NCBI GenBank assembly: GCA_017446225.1
Contig: JAFSRH010000029.1
Location: forward strand, 1 to 46,792
DNA: 46,792 nt
Reading direction: 5' to 3'
DNA from: Oscillibacter sp.
GTDB lineage: Bacteria; Bacillota; Clostridia; Oscillospirales; Oscillospiraceae
How positions within the stretch are numbered: position 1 is the first letter of the stretch; each line of letters opens with the position of its first letter. Below are positions 34,080-42,393 of the stretch, one piece after another. The notes below the pieces were generated by a model. The model saw nothing but the letters and a program-made list of their open reading frames with translations, was not told the origin of the DNA and searched no databases. Both the position numbers and the translations under genes were made by a program.

Positions 34080-34497
34080 GTTCTTCCGCCTTTCCGTGGT
34101 TCAGCGCGCTGACCAGCGTTTCCAAGGCCTCCGCGTCCGGGGAGCGCAGAAGCGTGTTTTTACGATTGGTTTCGATATTGACCACCCGTCCGGGGCGCGT
34201 ATGGCCGAAGGCGTCCCGGTTGGGCCAGCAGTACACCGCGCGGATCGAGGCGCGCGGAATCGTTTTGCCGTCAAGGACAAGGTCCGCGTCCGTCAACTCC
34301 CACGCAATCAGGCGGAGCGTGCCGGACGGGTTCAAGGCCCCGTACACGCCCCGGCACAGGACGTACGCCGTCAACGCGGCGACCGCGCCGCGCGCCTCCA
34401 TGAAACGGAACAGGACCAGCGTCAGCGCGAACGTAACCGCCAGCGCGGCAAACTCCGCCTTGAGGTTTCGCTTTTGAATACGGATTTCCCCCGTCAT
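34024..34497 (-). CDS. Small membrane protein with a PH-like C-terminal part
   Basis: 157 aa. Two hydrophobic segments (about 15-32 and 36-54) are followed by a soluble domain with LIAWELTDADLVLDGKTIPR and ASIRAVYCWPN, which resembles small bacterial PH-like domains (YcxB/bPH type). I do not recognise an exact family. AAAGGAGG before the ATG at 34497 supports the start. The last 56 bases overlap the start of mutL in another frame. Confidence 0.65.
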   Translation of the reverse strand: MTGEIRIQKRNLKAEFAALAVTFALTLVLFRFMEARGAVAALTAYVLCRGVYGALNPSGTLRLIAWELTDADLVLDGKTIPRASIRAVYCWPNRDAFGHTRPGRVVNIETNRKNTLLRSPDAEALETLVSALNHGKAEEHGTDSGIGPSCGGVDRGG

Positions 34498-34517
34498 GCC
34501 CGTGCCTCCTTTCTGTG

Positions 34518-34940
34518 TCATCCAAACGCGGAAACCGGTGTACAGAGGTAAACGACATGAAACGCGCCCAGCGCGCCCAGCTCCATCAGGAATCCCGATA
34601 CGCAGTAGGGGCCGATTTCCTCTTCCGTCAGCCGGTCCCGGCCGTACAGCGACCACGCCCGCAGAAAAATTCCCACGCCGCACAGTAACGTTACCGTAAC
34701 CGCCGCCAGCGTCACTTTCCCGGAGAGACGGAAGCCCGTTTCGGGTCCGAAGTAGCGTACGAACACGCGAAACAGGAGCAACGCAATCATCAGCAGGACC
34801 GTAAAGAACAGCGAGAGCGCGGAGAGCCAGTTTTTACGGGTCCTGTTCATATTCCGCGTTGCGAGAAGCCCCAGCAGCCAGCAGGACAGCGGAATGAGTA
34901 CCGGCGGAAACACGCTTTGAAGAAACCATGGAAATTTCAT
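34518..34940 (-). CDS. Hypothetical four-helix membrane protein
   Basis: 140 aa, very hydrophobic, with probable helices at about 5-27, 38-62, 75-95 and 112-135. No motif identifies a function. It is encoded 20 bases upstream of the PH-like membrane protein, so the two may form a pair. Upstream lies the AT-rich segment flanked by a 12-bp direct repeat. Confidence 0.65.
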   Translation of the reverse strand: MKFPWFLQSVFPPVLIPLSCWLLGLLATRNMNRTRKNWLSALSLFFTVLLMIALLLFRVFVRYFGPETGFRLSGKVTLAAVTVTLLCGVGIFLRAWSLYGRDRLTEEEIGPYCVSGFLMELGALGAFHVVYLCTPVSAFG

Positions 34941-34965
34941 GCGCGCAAATCCCCTTTCATCATTG

Positions 34966-35144
34966 GATGTTATGTCAGCAATCCAAGACTTGATTTTTTG
35001 AGAAAATCAAGTATCCTATTCTTCGGAGAAAGGAGGGAAAACGAATACGAAAAGGACGGATCTCTGTCCCTTTGTCATAATGATTGTTTTCCGAAAGCGA
35101 TTAAAATTCCTGATGATTATGTGGGTTGAAATGATGTTATGTCA
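34966..35144. repeat. AT-rich segment flanked by 12-bp direct repeats
   Basis: GATGTTATGTCA occurs at 34966-34977 and again at 35133-35144; the second copy contains the mutS stop codon. The 155 bases between them are clearly richer in A and T than the surroundings. They hold a perfect 9-bp hairpin (CTTGATTTT at 34989-34997 and AAAATCAAG at 35003-35011), an unattached AAAGGAGGG at about 35029-35037, and short AT-rich frames with no clear start. The layout looks like a small inserted or decayed element; I cannot identify it. Confidence 0.5.
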
Positions 35145-37887
35145 ATGATTTTTTCCACTCGTACAGTAAACTCATGGCCTCTATGGGCGTCAGGGAATCG
35201 GGCTGACAGCGGCGTAAGGCGTCTATCACGGCCTGTTCCGCCATGGATGTCATGGAAACCTGTGTGTTCTCCTGCGCGGGGGCCGGACGCGGCTTTCCGG
35301 CGTCCGCCTCCAGTTCTTTCAGAATCACGCGGGCGCGGTTCAACACGCGCGGCGGCAGTCCGGCCAGTTTGGCGACCTCAATGCCGTAACTCCGGTCCGC
35401 GCCGCCCGGTATGATTTTCCGTAAGAATACGATATCCTCGCCCCGCGCCTTGACCGCTATCGTGTAATTGGCCGTGCCGGGAAGGGTATGCTCCAATTCG
35501 GTAAGCTCGTGGTAGTGCGTGGCAAACAGGGTCTTTGCCCTGATTTTCCGGGCACAGTGTTCGAGTACGGCGCGGGCAATGCTCATACCGTCATAAGTGG
35601 ACGTGCCGCGCCCGATTTCGTCCAGTATCAGCAGAGAACGGGACGTGGCCGAACGTAAAATGTCCGCGACTTCCGTCATCTCCACCATAAACGTGGACTG
35701 TCCCGCCGACAGGTCATCACTGGCCCCCACGCGCGTAAAGATACGGTCCACAACGCCGATACGCGCCGAGGACGCCGGAATGAAACTCCCAATCTGCGCC
35801 ATTAGCACGATTAACGCCACCTGACGCATATACGTGGATTTCCCCGCCATGTTCGGCCCCGTGATAATGTCAACGCGCTGTTCCGTCTCTCCCATAAAGG
35901 TATCGTTCGGGACAAACAGGGCGTCTTTCAACATCTGTTCGACCACGGGATGACGCCCGTCATGGATTTCAATCACGCTGGATTCGTCCACTTCCGGGCA
36001 ACAGTAACGATTGGCCACGGCGACCGCCGCCAGCGACGCCAGCGCGTCCGCGCCCGCAATCGCCTGCGCCGTCCGCGTGACGCGCGACACGGCCGAAGTC
36101 ACTTCCTTGCGGAGCCGTTCAAAGAGTTCGTATTCCAGCGCGGAAACCCGTTCGGAGGCGGTCAGAATCGACTCTTCCAGATTTTTCAGTTCCTGCGTGA
36201 TAAAACGTTCCCCGTTGACGAGCGTCTGTTTCCGTACATAGCTTTCGGGCACTTGGTCCTTGAACGAGTTCGAGACTTCGATATAATAGCCGAACACCTT
36301 ATTATATCGGATTTTCAGCGTACGGATTCCGGTTGCCTCCCGTTCTTTGGCCTCCATTTCGGCGATAATCCCCTTGCCGCCGTTCAGGATATGCCGCAAG
36401 CGGTCCACCTCCGGATCGTAGCCGTCCCGAATAAACCCGCCTTCCCGTACGGACATGGGCGGCTCATCGCCCAGCGTTTCCGCAATCCGGGCGGACAGGT
36501 CCTCCAAAGGGTCCATAGCGTCCATGACTTCCTTGATCAGCCGGTCCGGAAACGCCGACAGACAGCGGCGGATTTCCGGGACTTTCTCCATGGCCGTCCG
36601 TAGCTGTACGAGTTCCCGCGCGCCCGCCGTGCCGTACACGATACGTCCCGTCAGGCGTTCCATGTCGCCCAGCCCGGACAACGCCGCGATCAGTTCCTCC
36701 CGTCCGATATTGTCCGAGACCATCGCCGACACGGCCCCGTTGCGGCGGCGGATATCCGTCACCCGCAAGAGCGGACGTTCCAGCCAGCCGCGCAGCAGCC
36801 GCGCGCCCATGGGCGTACGCGTCCGGTCGAGCACCCATAACAGGCTTCCGCGCCGTTCCCGGTCGCGGTACGTGCGCGTCAGTTCGAGGTTCCGGCGGGC
36901 GTTGAGGTCCAGTTCCATGAAACGGTTCTGCTCATCGTAGTCAATCCGGTTGATGTGGGACAGGTCGGTTTTCTGCGTTTCGTACAGGTAGCTCAACAGC
37001 GCGCCGAGGGCCAGTATGGCGGCCTCTTTGCCGGTGAGGACCGCCGCGCCGTTTTCGCCGAACTGACGTTGTATGAGCGTTTTTGCGGCGGCGGGGTCGA
37101 AACGGTTGAAGCCGTTTTCCATATGGCAGGCGTAGCGGTCGCGGAGCGTCACGACCAGCGGCAGACACGAATACGCGCCCGCGCTCAGAATCGCCTCCAC
37201 CGGGGAATAACGTCCCAGTTCGTTGGTCAGGCGCCGCACGCGGTCCGGGCCTTGAAAGGAGGCCACGTGTACCTCTCCGGTGGACAGGTCGCAGAACGCC
37301 GCTCCGGCGGATGCCGGAATCGGAGGAAGTACGCCGTCCTGAGGCGCGGACTCCGGCGCGTCCTGAAAGAATTCCCGGTAAAGTCCGGAATCCTCCGCGC
37401 CTATGACCGGTTCGTCCGCCAACTTCCGCCCCGACTGGATGTGCCGCGACAGGTCCTCATCGGAGATGGGGTTGTCCAGATACAGCGCGCAGAGGTAGTT
37501 ACTGTGACGCTCGTCCAGTGAGGCCGCGTCCATGACCGTCCCCGGCGTCACGACCCGCAGAATGTCGCGTTTGACCAGTCCCTTTGCCGTGGCGGGGTCC
37601 TCCATCTGCTCGCAGATCGCGACTTTGTAGCCCTTCGCAATCAGGCGGGCAATGTAGGCGTCGCAGGCGTGGTACGGTACGCCGCACATGGGCACGAGTT
37701 CCTGTTGCGCCTTTTTTGATTTGCCGTGATTCCGGCTTGTCAGGGTGAGGTCAAGTTCCCGCGAGGCAATCTTCGCGTCATCGTTGAACATCTCGTAAAA
37801 GTCCCCCAGACGGAAAAATAACAGGCAGTCCGGGTGGGCCTTCTTGATTTCCAGATACTGTTTCATCATAGGGGTAAGGTCCGGCAT
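35137..37887 (-). CDS. mutS: DNA mismatch repair protein MutS
   Basis: 916 aa from the ATG at 37887 (GGAGGGAGCT upstream), somewhat longer than the usual 850-880. The mismatch-reading Phe-x-Glu is in LGDFYEMF near residue 40; the ATPase domain has GPNMAGKSTYMRQVA, DEIGRGTSTYDG and FATHYHELTELE. The extra length lies mainly in an insertion between about residues 150 and 210 (acidic, including RHIQSGRKLADEP). Co-directional with miaB (17-base gap) upstream and mutL downstream. Confidence 0.97.
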   Translation of the reverse strand: MPDLTPMMKQYLEIKKAHPDCLLFFRLGDFYEMFNDDAKIASRELDLTLTSRNHGKSKKAQQELVPMCGVPYHACDAYIARLIAKGYKVAICEQMEDPATAKGLVKRDILRVVTPGTVMDAASLDERHSNYLCALYLDNPISDEDLSRHIQSGRKLADEPVIGAEDSGLYREFFQDAPESAPQDGVLPPIPASAGAAFCDLSTGEVHVASFQGPDRVRRLTNELGRYSPVEAILSAGAYSCLPLVVTLRDRYACHMENGFNRFDPAAAKTLIQRQFGENGAAVLTGKEAAILALGALLSYLYETQKTDLSHINRIDYDEQNRFMELDLNARRNLELTRTYRDRERRGSLLWVLDRTRTPMGARLLRGWLERPLLRVTDIRRRNGAVSAMVSDNIGREELIAALSGLGDMERLTGRIVYGTAGARELVQLRTAMEKVPEIRRCLSAFPDRLIKEVMDAMDPLEDLSARIAETLGDEPPMSVREGGFIRDGYDPEVDRLRHILNGGKGIIAEMEAKEREATGIRTLKIRYNKVFGYYIEVSNSFKDQVPESYVRKQTLVNGERFITQELKNLEESILTASERVSALEYELFERLRKEVTSAVSRVTRTAQAIAGADALASLAAVAVANRYCCPEVDESSVIEIHDGRHPVVEQMLKDALFVPNDTFMGETEQRVDIITGPNMAGKSTYMRQVALIVLMAQIGSFIPASSARIGVVDRIFTRVGASDDLSAGQSTFMVEMTEVADILRSATSRSLLILDEIGRGTSTYDGMSIARAVLEHCARKIRAKTLFATHYHELTELEHTLPGTANYTIAVKARGEDIVFLRKIIPGGADRSYGIEVAKLAGLPPRVLNRARVILKELEADAGKPRPAPAQENTQVSMTSMAEQAVIDALRRCQPDSLTPIEAMSLLYEWKKSLT

Positions 37888-37904
37888 AGCTCCCTCCGAT
37901 TTCG

Positions 37905-39311
37905 TTATGTCTCCGCCTCGCCGTACAGGGACCAAGTGGTGTTTCCGGTGATGGCAACGTCCGTAAAGCCGCCAATGAGGTCCGGACTTCCGGTAAAGCG
38001 TACCAGCCGGTTTCCCTCCGTGCGTCCCGTGAGGGGGTAGGCGGGGTCATCGCTCCGGCCGTCCGCAAGTACGCGGAGCGTCCGGCCAACGCAGGCCGCG
38101 TGCAGGGCCGCGGACCGCGCGTTTTGTACGGCAAGGAGTTTGTCAAACCGGCGCTGTTTCTCTTCGCGCGGGACCGGGTCCGGCATGGACGCCGCTTTCG
38201 TCCCCGGGCGCGGGGAGTACAGGAACGTGAAAAGCGCGTGAAAGCCGACTTCCTCTACTAAAGAGATGGTATCGTCCGCTTCGGCTTCGGTCTCGCCGGG
38301 GAAGCCGATAATCACGTCCGAGGTCAGGACGAGTTCCGGCATGGCCGCGCGGGCCGCGGCAATCAGGGACAGGTACCGCTCCCGCGTGTAACGGCGGTTC
38401 ATGGCCTGTAAGACGCGGTCATTGCCGGACTGAAACGGCAAGTGTAATTGTCGCGCGATGTGTTCGCCGTTGGCCATGGTCCGGAAGAGTTTGTCCGAGG
38501 CGTCGCGCGGGTGACTGGACATGAAGCGTAACCAGTAACGGCCGGGAATGCGGTCCAGACGGGCCAGCAGGGTCGCAAAATCGCAATCGGTCCCGCGCCC
38601 GTAGGAGTTGACGTTCTGCCCCAAGAGCGTAATGTCCTTGTAACCGGCCTCCACGAGTTCGCGCACTTCGGCCTCCACCGCCTCCGGCGTACGCGACCGC
38701 TCCCGGCCCCGTACGTACGGCACGATACAGTACGAACAGAAATTGTTACACCCGTACATAATCGACACCCAAGCGCGTACGCCCGCGTTGCGTTCGACCG
38801 GCGTCCCCTCCGCGATGGAACCGGCCTCTTCCTCCACCGCGAACACGCGCGTTCTGTGTTCGTAGACCTCCCATAACAGTTCCGGGAACCGCCAGAGCGC
38901 GTGCGGGCCAAAGACAAGGTCCACGTGGGAATAGGACCGCCGCACGCGTTCGCTTACGCGCGGTTCCTGTGCCATACAGCCGCAGAGCGCGATAATTTGC
39001 GCCGGGTTTTCGCGTTTCGTATGCGTCAGCGCGCCCAGATTTCCAAACACGCGCTGTTCGGCGTGTTCGCGTACGGCGCAGGTGTTGAGAAGGACAAGGT
39101 CCGCTTCGCGCGGGTCCTTCGTGAACGAAAAGCCCATGTTTTTCAACATCCCCGCCAGCCGTTCTCCGTCCGCTACGTTCTGCTGACATCCGAACGTGTC
39201 CACCAGCGCCACGGGGTGCGCCTCCCGTTCCTCAAACCGCGCCCGGATGGCCCGCTCGTACTCCCGCTGACGGGATAACTCCGCCTCCGTGATTTGTCTT
39301 GTTTCGTTCAT
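37905..39311 (-). CDS. miaB: tRNA 2-methylthio-N6-isopentenyladenosine synthase MiaB
   Basis: 468 aa. N-terminal UPF0004 domain with three cluster cysteines (DTFGCQQN, NTCAVRE, CGCMAQ), the radical-SAM motif YGCNNFCSYCIVPY, and a C-terminal TRAM domain (about 405-468). It adds a methylthio group to the base made by MiaA. GGGAGG before the ATG at 39311 sets the start; a longer in-frame ATG at 39353 lies within the promoter. Confidence 0.97.
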   Translation of the reverse strand: MNETRQITEAELSRQREYERAIRARFEEREAHPVALVDTFGCQQNVADGERLAGMLKNMGFSFTKDPREADLVLLNTCAVREHAEQRVFGNLGALTHTKRENPAQIIALCGCMAQEPRVSERVRRSYSHVDLVFGPHALWRFPELLWEVYEHRTRVFAVEEEAGSIAEGTPVERNAGVRAWVSIMYGCNNFCSYCIVPYVRGRERSRTPEAVEAEVRELVEAGYKDITLLGQNVNSYGRGTDCDFATLLARLDRIPGRYWLRFMSSHPRDASDKLFRTMANGEHIARQLHLPFQSGNDRVLQAMNRRYTRERYLSLIAAARAAMPELVLTSDVIIGFPGETEAEADDTISLVEEVGFHALFTFLYSPRPGTKAASMPDPVPREEKQRRFDKLLAVQNARSAALHAACVGRTLRVLADGRSDDPAYPLTGRTEGNRLVRFTGSPDLIGGFTDVAITGNTTWSLYGEAET

Positions 39312-39348
39312 GCCTACGCCTCCCGCCGTGCCGTAAAAATCTTCGCCT

Positions 39349-39376
39349 ATCATACCACAACGCCGGAAAAAAACAA
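39349..39376 (-). promoter_or_regulatory. Promoter of the miaB-mutS operon
   Basis: On the minus strand TTGTTT (39371-39376) and TATGAT (39349-39354) are 16 bases apart, and the -10 box has an extended TGG. The predicted leader before the miaB ATG is about 30 bases. Confidence 0.65.
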
Positions 39377-39747
39377 GGGCAAAGTAACCGCCGTCAAAGT
39401 CTCCGGTCCGCGTGGAATGTCATATTCTGTCAATCCGTTTATCGCTCTCCGTTCGCCGGATTATCACAGGCGCCTTTTCGCGGCCCCGCCCGCGGGAGTA
39501 AAAAACGGCTTGTCGTAAAACTGCCGCGGCGGCCGTTCGGGCCTGAATTTTGGTTTGCGTACGCCTAAAACAGTCCCGCAAAGCCGGACGGCCCCGCCCG
39601 GGAGAAAACGCCCTTAAAAAACGGAAGAAAAAAATGAAAAAAAGTTGAAAAATTTCAAAAGAAACTATTGCGTTTTCTTTCGCGAGCTATTATAATACCC
39701 TTGTAGCGGATATCTGATGACTTTATTTTTTACAGGAGGGTATTTTT
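39377..39747. other. Intergenic region between divergent units
   Basis: About 370 bases without a supported gene. The left part (39377-39600) is GC-rich with no coding frame I believe; the right part (39616-39665) is strongly A-rich, including the palindrome TTGAAAAATTTCAA, and lies upstream of the promoter at 39668-39696, where it could act as an UP element. Confidence 0.6.
39668..39696 (+). promoter_or_regulatory. Strong promoter of the DUF6465-like gene
   Basis: TTGCGT at 39668-39673, 17 bases, then a perfect TATAAT at 39691-39696, preceded by an A-tract. The leader is about 45 bases and ends in ACAGGAGGG, an excellent ribosome site. High expression is expected. Confidence 0.85.
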
Positions 39748-40092
39748 ATGGATGAAAACAATGTCATGGAAGCGCAGGAAACCTTACAGGAAGTAGTTCC
39801 CGGAAAGAAGCCGCGCAAGCCCCGCCGTAAGATGACGCCGGAAGAGAAGGAAGAAGCCGCCCGGAAACGCGCCGAACGCAAGGCGCAGGCCGACAGCATG
39901 AAACCCGCCGTTTATGTGCAGTACGAGGGCGCGGAAGCCCTGATTGACGACCTCATTGAGGCCGCCACCGCCGATTTCCGCAAGGAAAAGAAACGCGCCA
40001 AAATCATTGAATTCAAGCTCTATGTCAAGCCCGAAGAGCGCGCCGCCTATTATGTGATCAACGGCACGTATGACGGGAAGGTCGAATACTGA
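39748..40092 (+). CDS. Small basic protein, DUF6465-like
   Basis: 114 aa. Acidic first 18 residues, a very basic lysine/arginine-rich stretch (about 19-48; KKPRKPRRKMTPEEKEE), then a compact domain (about 52-114) with VYVQYEGAEALIDDLIEAA and FKLYVKPEERAAYYVINGTY, as in the clostridial DUF6465 family. Function unknown; the basic stretch could bind nucleic acid. It is expressed from a strong promoter, and its mRNA appears to run 350 bases further to the terminator at 40413-40442. Confidence 0.82.
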   Translation: MDENNVMEAQETLQEVVPGKKPRKPRRKMTPEEKEEAARKRAERKAQADSMKPAVYVQYEGAEALIDDLIEAATADFRKEKKRAKIIEFKLYVKPEERAAYYVINGTYDGKVEY

Positions 40093-40412
40093 GCTTCCGT
40101 ATCCCGAAAGGCCCGGAACGGACGGCGCCTTTCCGGAAAGTTTCGGCGGCGCGGCCGCTCCAAGCGTCCGGCTATGTTCCGGTCCAGCCGTAAGGCGGCT
40201 CTAAGCTCTTGGGAGACGCCGTACATTGGCCCGGCGTGAGCGATAAGTCAGCCTTAACGCGCCCGGAGCGCGTGCGCATATGTTCCGGTGCGTTATCGGA
40301 CGGCGTGAGGAGTGACGCCCGCGCCGCCGGGGATTTCGCGGCAATGATAAGGCAATTCTAAACCTGTAAAGCGCCTTGCGCAAGCGTACGGGACGGCTAC
40401 AACAGGCGGACA
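40093..40412 (+). other. GC-rich structured region, candidate non-coding RNA or long 3' UTR
   Basis: About 320 bases between the DUF6465-like stop and an intrinsic terminator. Several local stems can be drawn: AGCCG/CGGCT (40186-40200), ACGCCG/CGGCGT (40216-40237), ACGCGC/GCGCGT (40257-40273), GGCGT/ACGCC (40302-40319) and CTTGCGCAAG (40374-40383). The 11-mer TATGTTCCGGT occurs twice (40173-40183 and 40279-40289). No protein frame is convincing. It does not show the conserved cores of tmRNA, RNase P RNA or SRP RNA. No internal promoter was recognised. Confidence 0.45.
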
Positions 40413-40442
40413 GAAACCGGATTACGTATCCGGTTTCTTTTT
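40413..40442 (+). terminator. Strong Rho-independent terminator
   Basis: GAAACCGGAT and ATCCGGTTTC form a perfect 10-bp stem with a 5-base loop (TACGT), followed directly by TTTTT. The T-run shows that it works on plus-strand transcripts. It overlaps the last codons of the convergent histidine kinase gene, whose stop is at 40422-40424. Confidence 0.92.
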
Positions 40443-41654
40443 GCGCGCCGAAGCCGCCCGGGAGAGCGGAAGCGAAACAAGAAACCGCGTGGAAATCTCA
40501 TCGCTTTCCGCGCGTATGCTCGCTTTGTGTTCCTTGGCAATGGCGGCGGCAATACTCAGCCCCAGCCCAAAGCCGGAGGATTCCCCCCGGGAAGCGTCCC
40601 CGCGGTAAAAACGCTCAAAAAGATGGGACAATGTTTCCGGCGGAATCGGCGCGCCGGGATTGCTGACCGTCAATTTCGCCTGACGGTCGGACTTTTCCAG
40701 CGTCAGGCGCACCGTACCGCCGTTGGCGCCGTACTTAAGGGCGTTGTCCAAGAGGATGGACACCAGACGCCGCAACTTTTCGGCGTCCCCGCAGACGGTC
40801 ACGCCCGGCGTGATTTCGTACTGTAACGGCTTGTCCGCCTCGAAGGCCACCGGCTCAAAGGACAGCGCGCAGTCCAACGCCGTGTCCGACAGCGACACGT
40901 CCCCGTAAGCCGCGGACGGAACCGCGTTGTCGGCGCGCGCCAGCGTCAGCATTTCCTCTACCAGCGTTTTCATACGCCCGGCCTCGGCCCGGATGTTTTC
41001 CGTCCACCGTTCCGGACGCTCCGGCAGGCCGGACGCCCCCAACAGTTCCGCGTTCGACAGAATCACCGTCAGGGGCGTTTTCAACTCGTGGGACGCGTCC
41101 GACAGAAACTGCCTCTGCTGTTTCCACGCCCGTTCCACCGGCGACACCGCCCACTGTGACAACGCCGCCGAAACCCCTAACAAGGGTATCAACGCCAGAA
41201 GGGCGATGACAAACTGTGAGCGTACGGTTTTCCGGAGCGTCTCCACTTCCATGGACATATCCACGAAGGCGGCGCGCAGGTATAAGCCGTTATCCTGTCT
41301 CAGATAGCGCAGGCCGTACGCCGGAAGCTGTCCCTCGTTTTCGGGCTGTTCCAGACAGGCGCTGACAATGGCTCTCAGGCGTTCCTCGTCCTGTAAGGAT
41401 AACTCGGCGTAAGTCCCGGAAGTCAGGTAAATCGTACCGTTAAAGACATTGACCGTAAAGCAGGGCAGGGACACGGGCCGCTCTCCGGGTTCCGGGGCCA
41501 AGTCTCCCCGCATGGCCCGCCGCAGGACGTTTTTACTGATCTGTTTCAGATTGTCCCGCGCGGACACCACCGCCGCGCACATGACCACCGCCAGCACAAC
41601 GGTTACCAGCGACATGGACAGCGCGACAAATTTCAGACGCAGTTTCCGAAGCAT
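40422..41654 (-). CDS. Membrane sensor histidine kinase
   Basis: 410 aa. Helix 1 (about 8-30), a short extracytoplasmic sensor (about 31-148), helix 2 (about 149-170), then the HisKA domain with the phosphorylated His in FLSDASHELKTPLTV, and a HATPase domain (N box LLDNALKYG, later LFERFYR and GFGLGLSIAAAIA). No clear HAMP domain. It follows the response regulator by three bases and forms a two-component system with it. The stimulus is not visible. The gene runs into the convergent terminator. Confidence 0.94.
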   Translation of the reverse strand: MLRKLRLKFVALSMSLVTVVLAVVMCAAVVSARDNLKQISKNVLRRAMRGDLAPEPGERPVSLPCFTVNVFNGTIYLTSGTYAELSLQDEERLRAIVSACLEQPENEGQLPAYGLRYLRQDNGLYLRAAFVDMSMEVETLRKTVRSQFVIALLALIPLLGVSAALSQWAVSPVERAWKQQRQFLSDASHELKTPLTVILSNAELLGASGLPERPERWTENIRAEAGRMKTLVEEMLTLARADNAVPSAAYGDVSLSDTALDCALSFEPVAFEADKPLQYEITPGVTVCGDAEKLRRLVSILLDNALKYGANGGTVRLTLEKSDRQAKLTVSNPGAPIPPETLSHLFERFYRGDASRGESSGFGLGLSIAAAIAKEHKASIRAESDEISTRFLVSLPLSRAASARKKKPDT

Positions 41655-41657
41655 AGC

Positions 41658-42341
41658 CTATTCCCCTTCCGGGCCTTTTTCCAGACAGTAGCCCGCCATG
41701 CGTATCGTACGAATACGGACGCCGGAACGCAAATGCGAAAGTTTCCGCCGCAGAAAGGAAATGTAGACTTCCACGCTGTTTTCGTCCCCGCTCTCGTAGC
41801 CCCAGATTTTCAGAAGGATGTTCTCTTTTGTCAGGACTACGTCCCGGTTTAACATAAACAGTTCCATGAGGTCGTATTCCTTTTTGCTCAGCCGGAGGTT
41901 CCGTTCCCCGCAACGCAGGACAAAGCCGTTTTTTTCTAATTTCAGGTCTCCGTACTCCATCACGCCCGTTTCGCGTAATTCGGGCTGACGGCGCGTCAGG
42001 GCGCGCAGACAGGCCAGCAGTTCTTTCGGCTCAAAGGGTTTGGTCAGATAGTAGTCGGCCCCGCTGTCGAGTCCGCGTACGCGGTCCGTGACTTCCGAGC
42101 GCGCCGTCAGCAACAGGACCGGAAGCCCGCTTTTCGCCTCACGGAGCCGCCGCAAGACCGCGAAGCCGTCTAATTTCGGGAGCATGACGTCTAAAACGCA
42201 GACATCGTAAATGCCGGACAAAGCCTCGTCCAGTCCGCTTTCCCCATCGTGGCGCACGTCCACGGTATAGCCGTCCATTTCCAGCATATCCTTCAGAGTC
42301 GCGGCAAGGCGCGTCTCATCCTCCACCACCAGTACCCGCAC
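41658..42341 (-). CDS. OmpR/PhoB-type response regulator
   Basis: 227 aa. Receiver domain with the acidic pair in VVEDE, the phosphorylated Asp in CVLDVMLPKLDG, Thr in LLLTAR and Lys in YLTKPFEPKEL; then a winged-helix DNA-binding domain (about 128-222; YDLMELFMLNRD, VEVYISFLRRKL). The start is a GTG at 42341 behind AAGGGGG. Its own promoter region holds a palindrome and tandem TATGATA boxes, compatible with autoregulation. Confidence 0.95.
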   Translation of the reverse strand: MRVLVVEDETRLAATLKDMLEMDGYTVDVRHDGESGLDEALSGIYDVCVLDVMLPKLDGFAVLRRLREAKSGLPVLLLTARSEVTDRVRGLDSGADYYLTKPFEPKELLACLRALTRRQPELRETGVMEYGDLKLEKNGFVLRCGERNLRLSKKEYDLMELFMLNRDVVLTKENILLKIWGYESGDENSVEVYISFLRRKLSHLRSGVRIRTIRMAGYCLEKGPEGE

Positions 42342-42355
42342 ACGCGTTCCCCCTT

Positions 42356-42393
42356 ATCATAGCACCTATCATACGGTAACGGACCGTCCGTTA
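42356..42393 (-). promoter_or_regulatory. Promoter and palindromic operator of the two-component operon
   Basis: On the minus strand an extended -10 (TGCTATGAT, box at 42356-42361) is preceded by a second TATGAT (42368-42373) 12 bases upstream. The perfect palindrome TAACGGAC-G-GTCCGTTA (42377-42393) covers the -35 position and ends inside the stop codon of the upstream SDR gene. It could be an operator or a short hairpin. Confidence 0.5.

Noticed and set aside
35080-35151. 23-codon AT-rich frame beginning at an ATG within the 155-bp segment
   Set aside because: Too short, no ribosome site at the right distance and it runs into mutS; could be random.
39299-39568. 89-aa plus-strand frame in the intergenic region
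   Set aside because: Starts inside miaB, has no ribosome site and low-complexity shadow composition.
40093-40412. tmRNA, RNase P RNA or SRP RNA
   Set aside because: The conserved cores of these RNAs were looked for and not found, so no family name was given.
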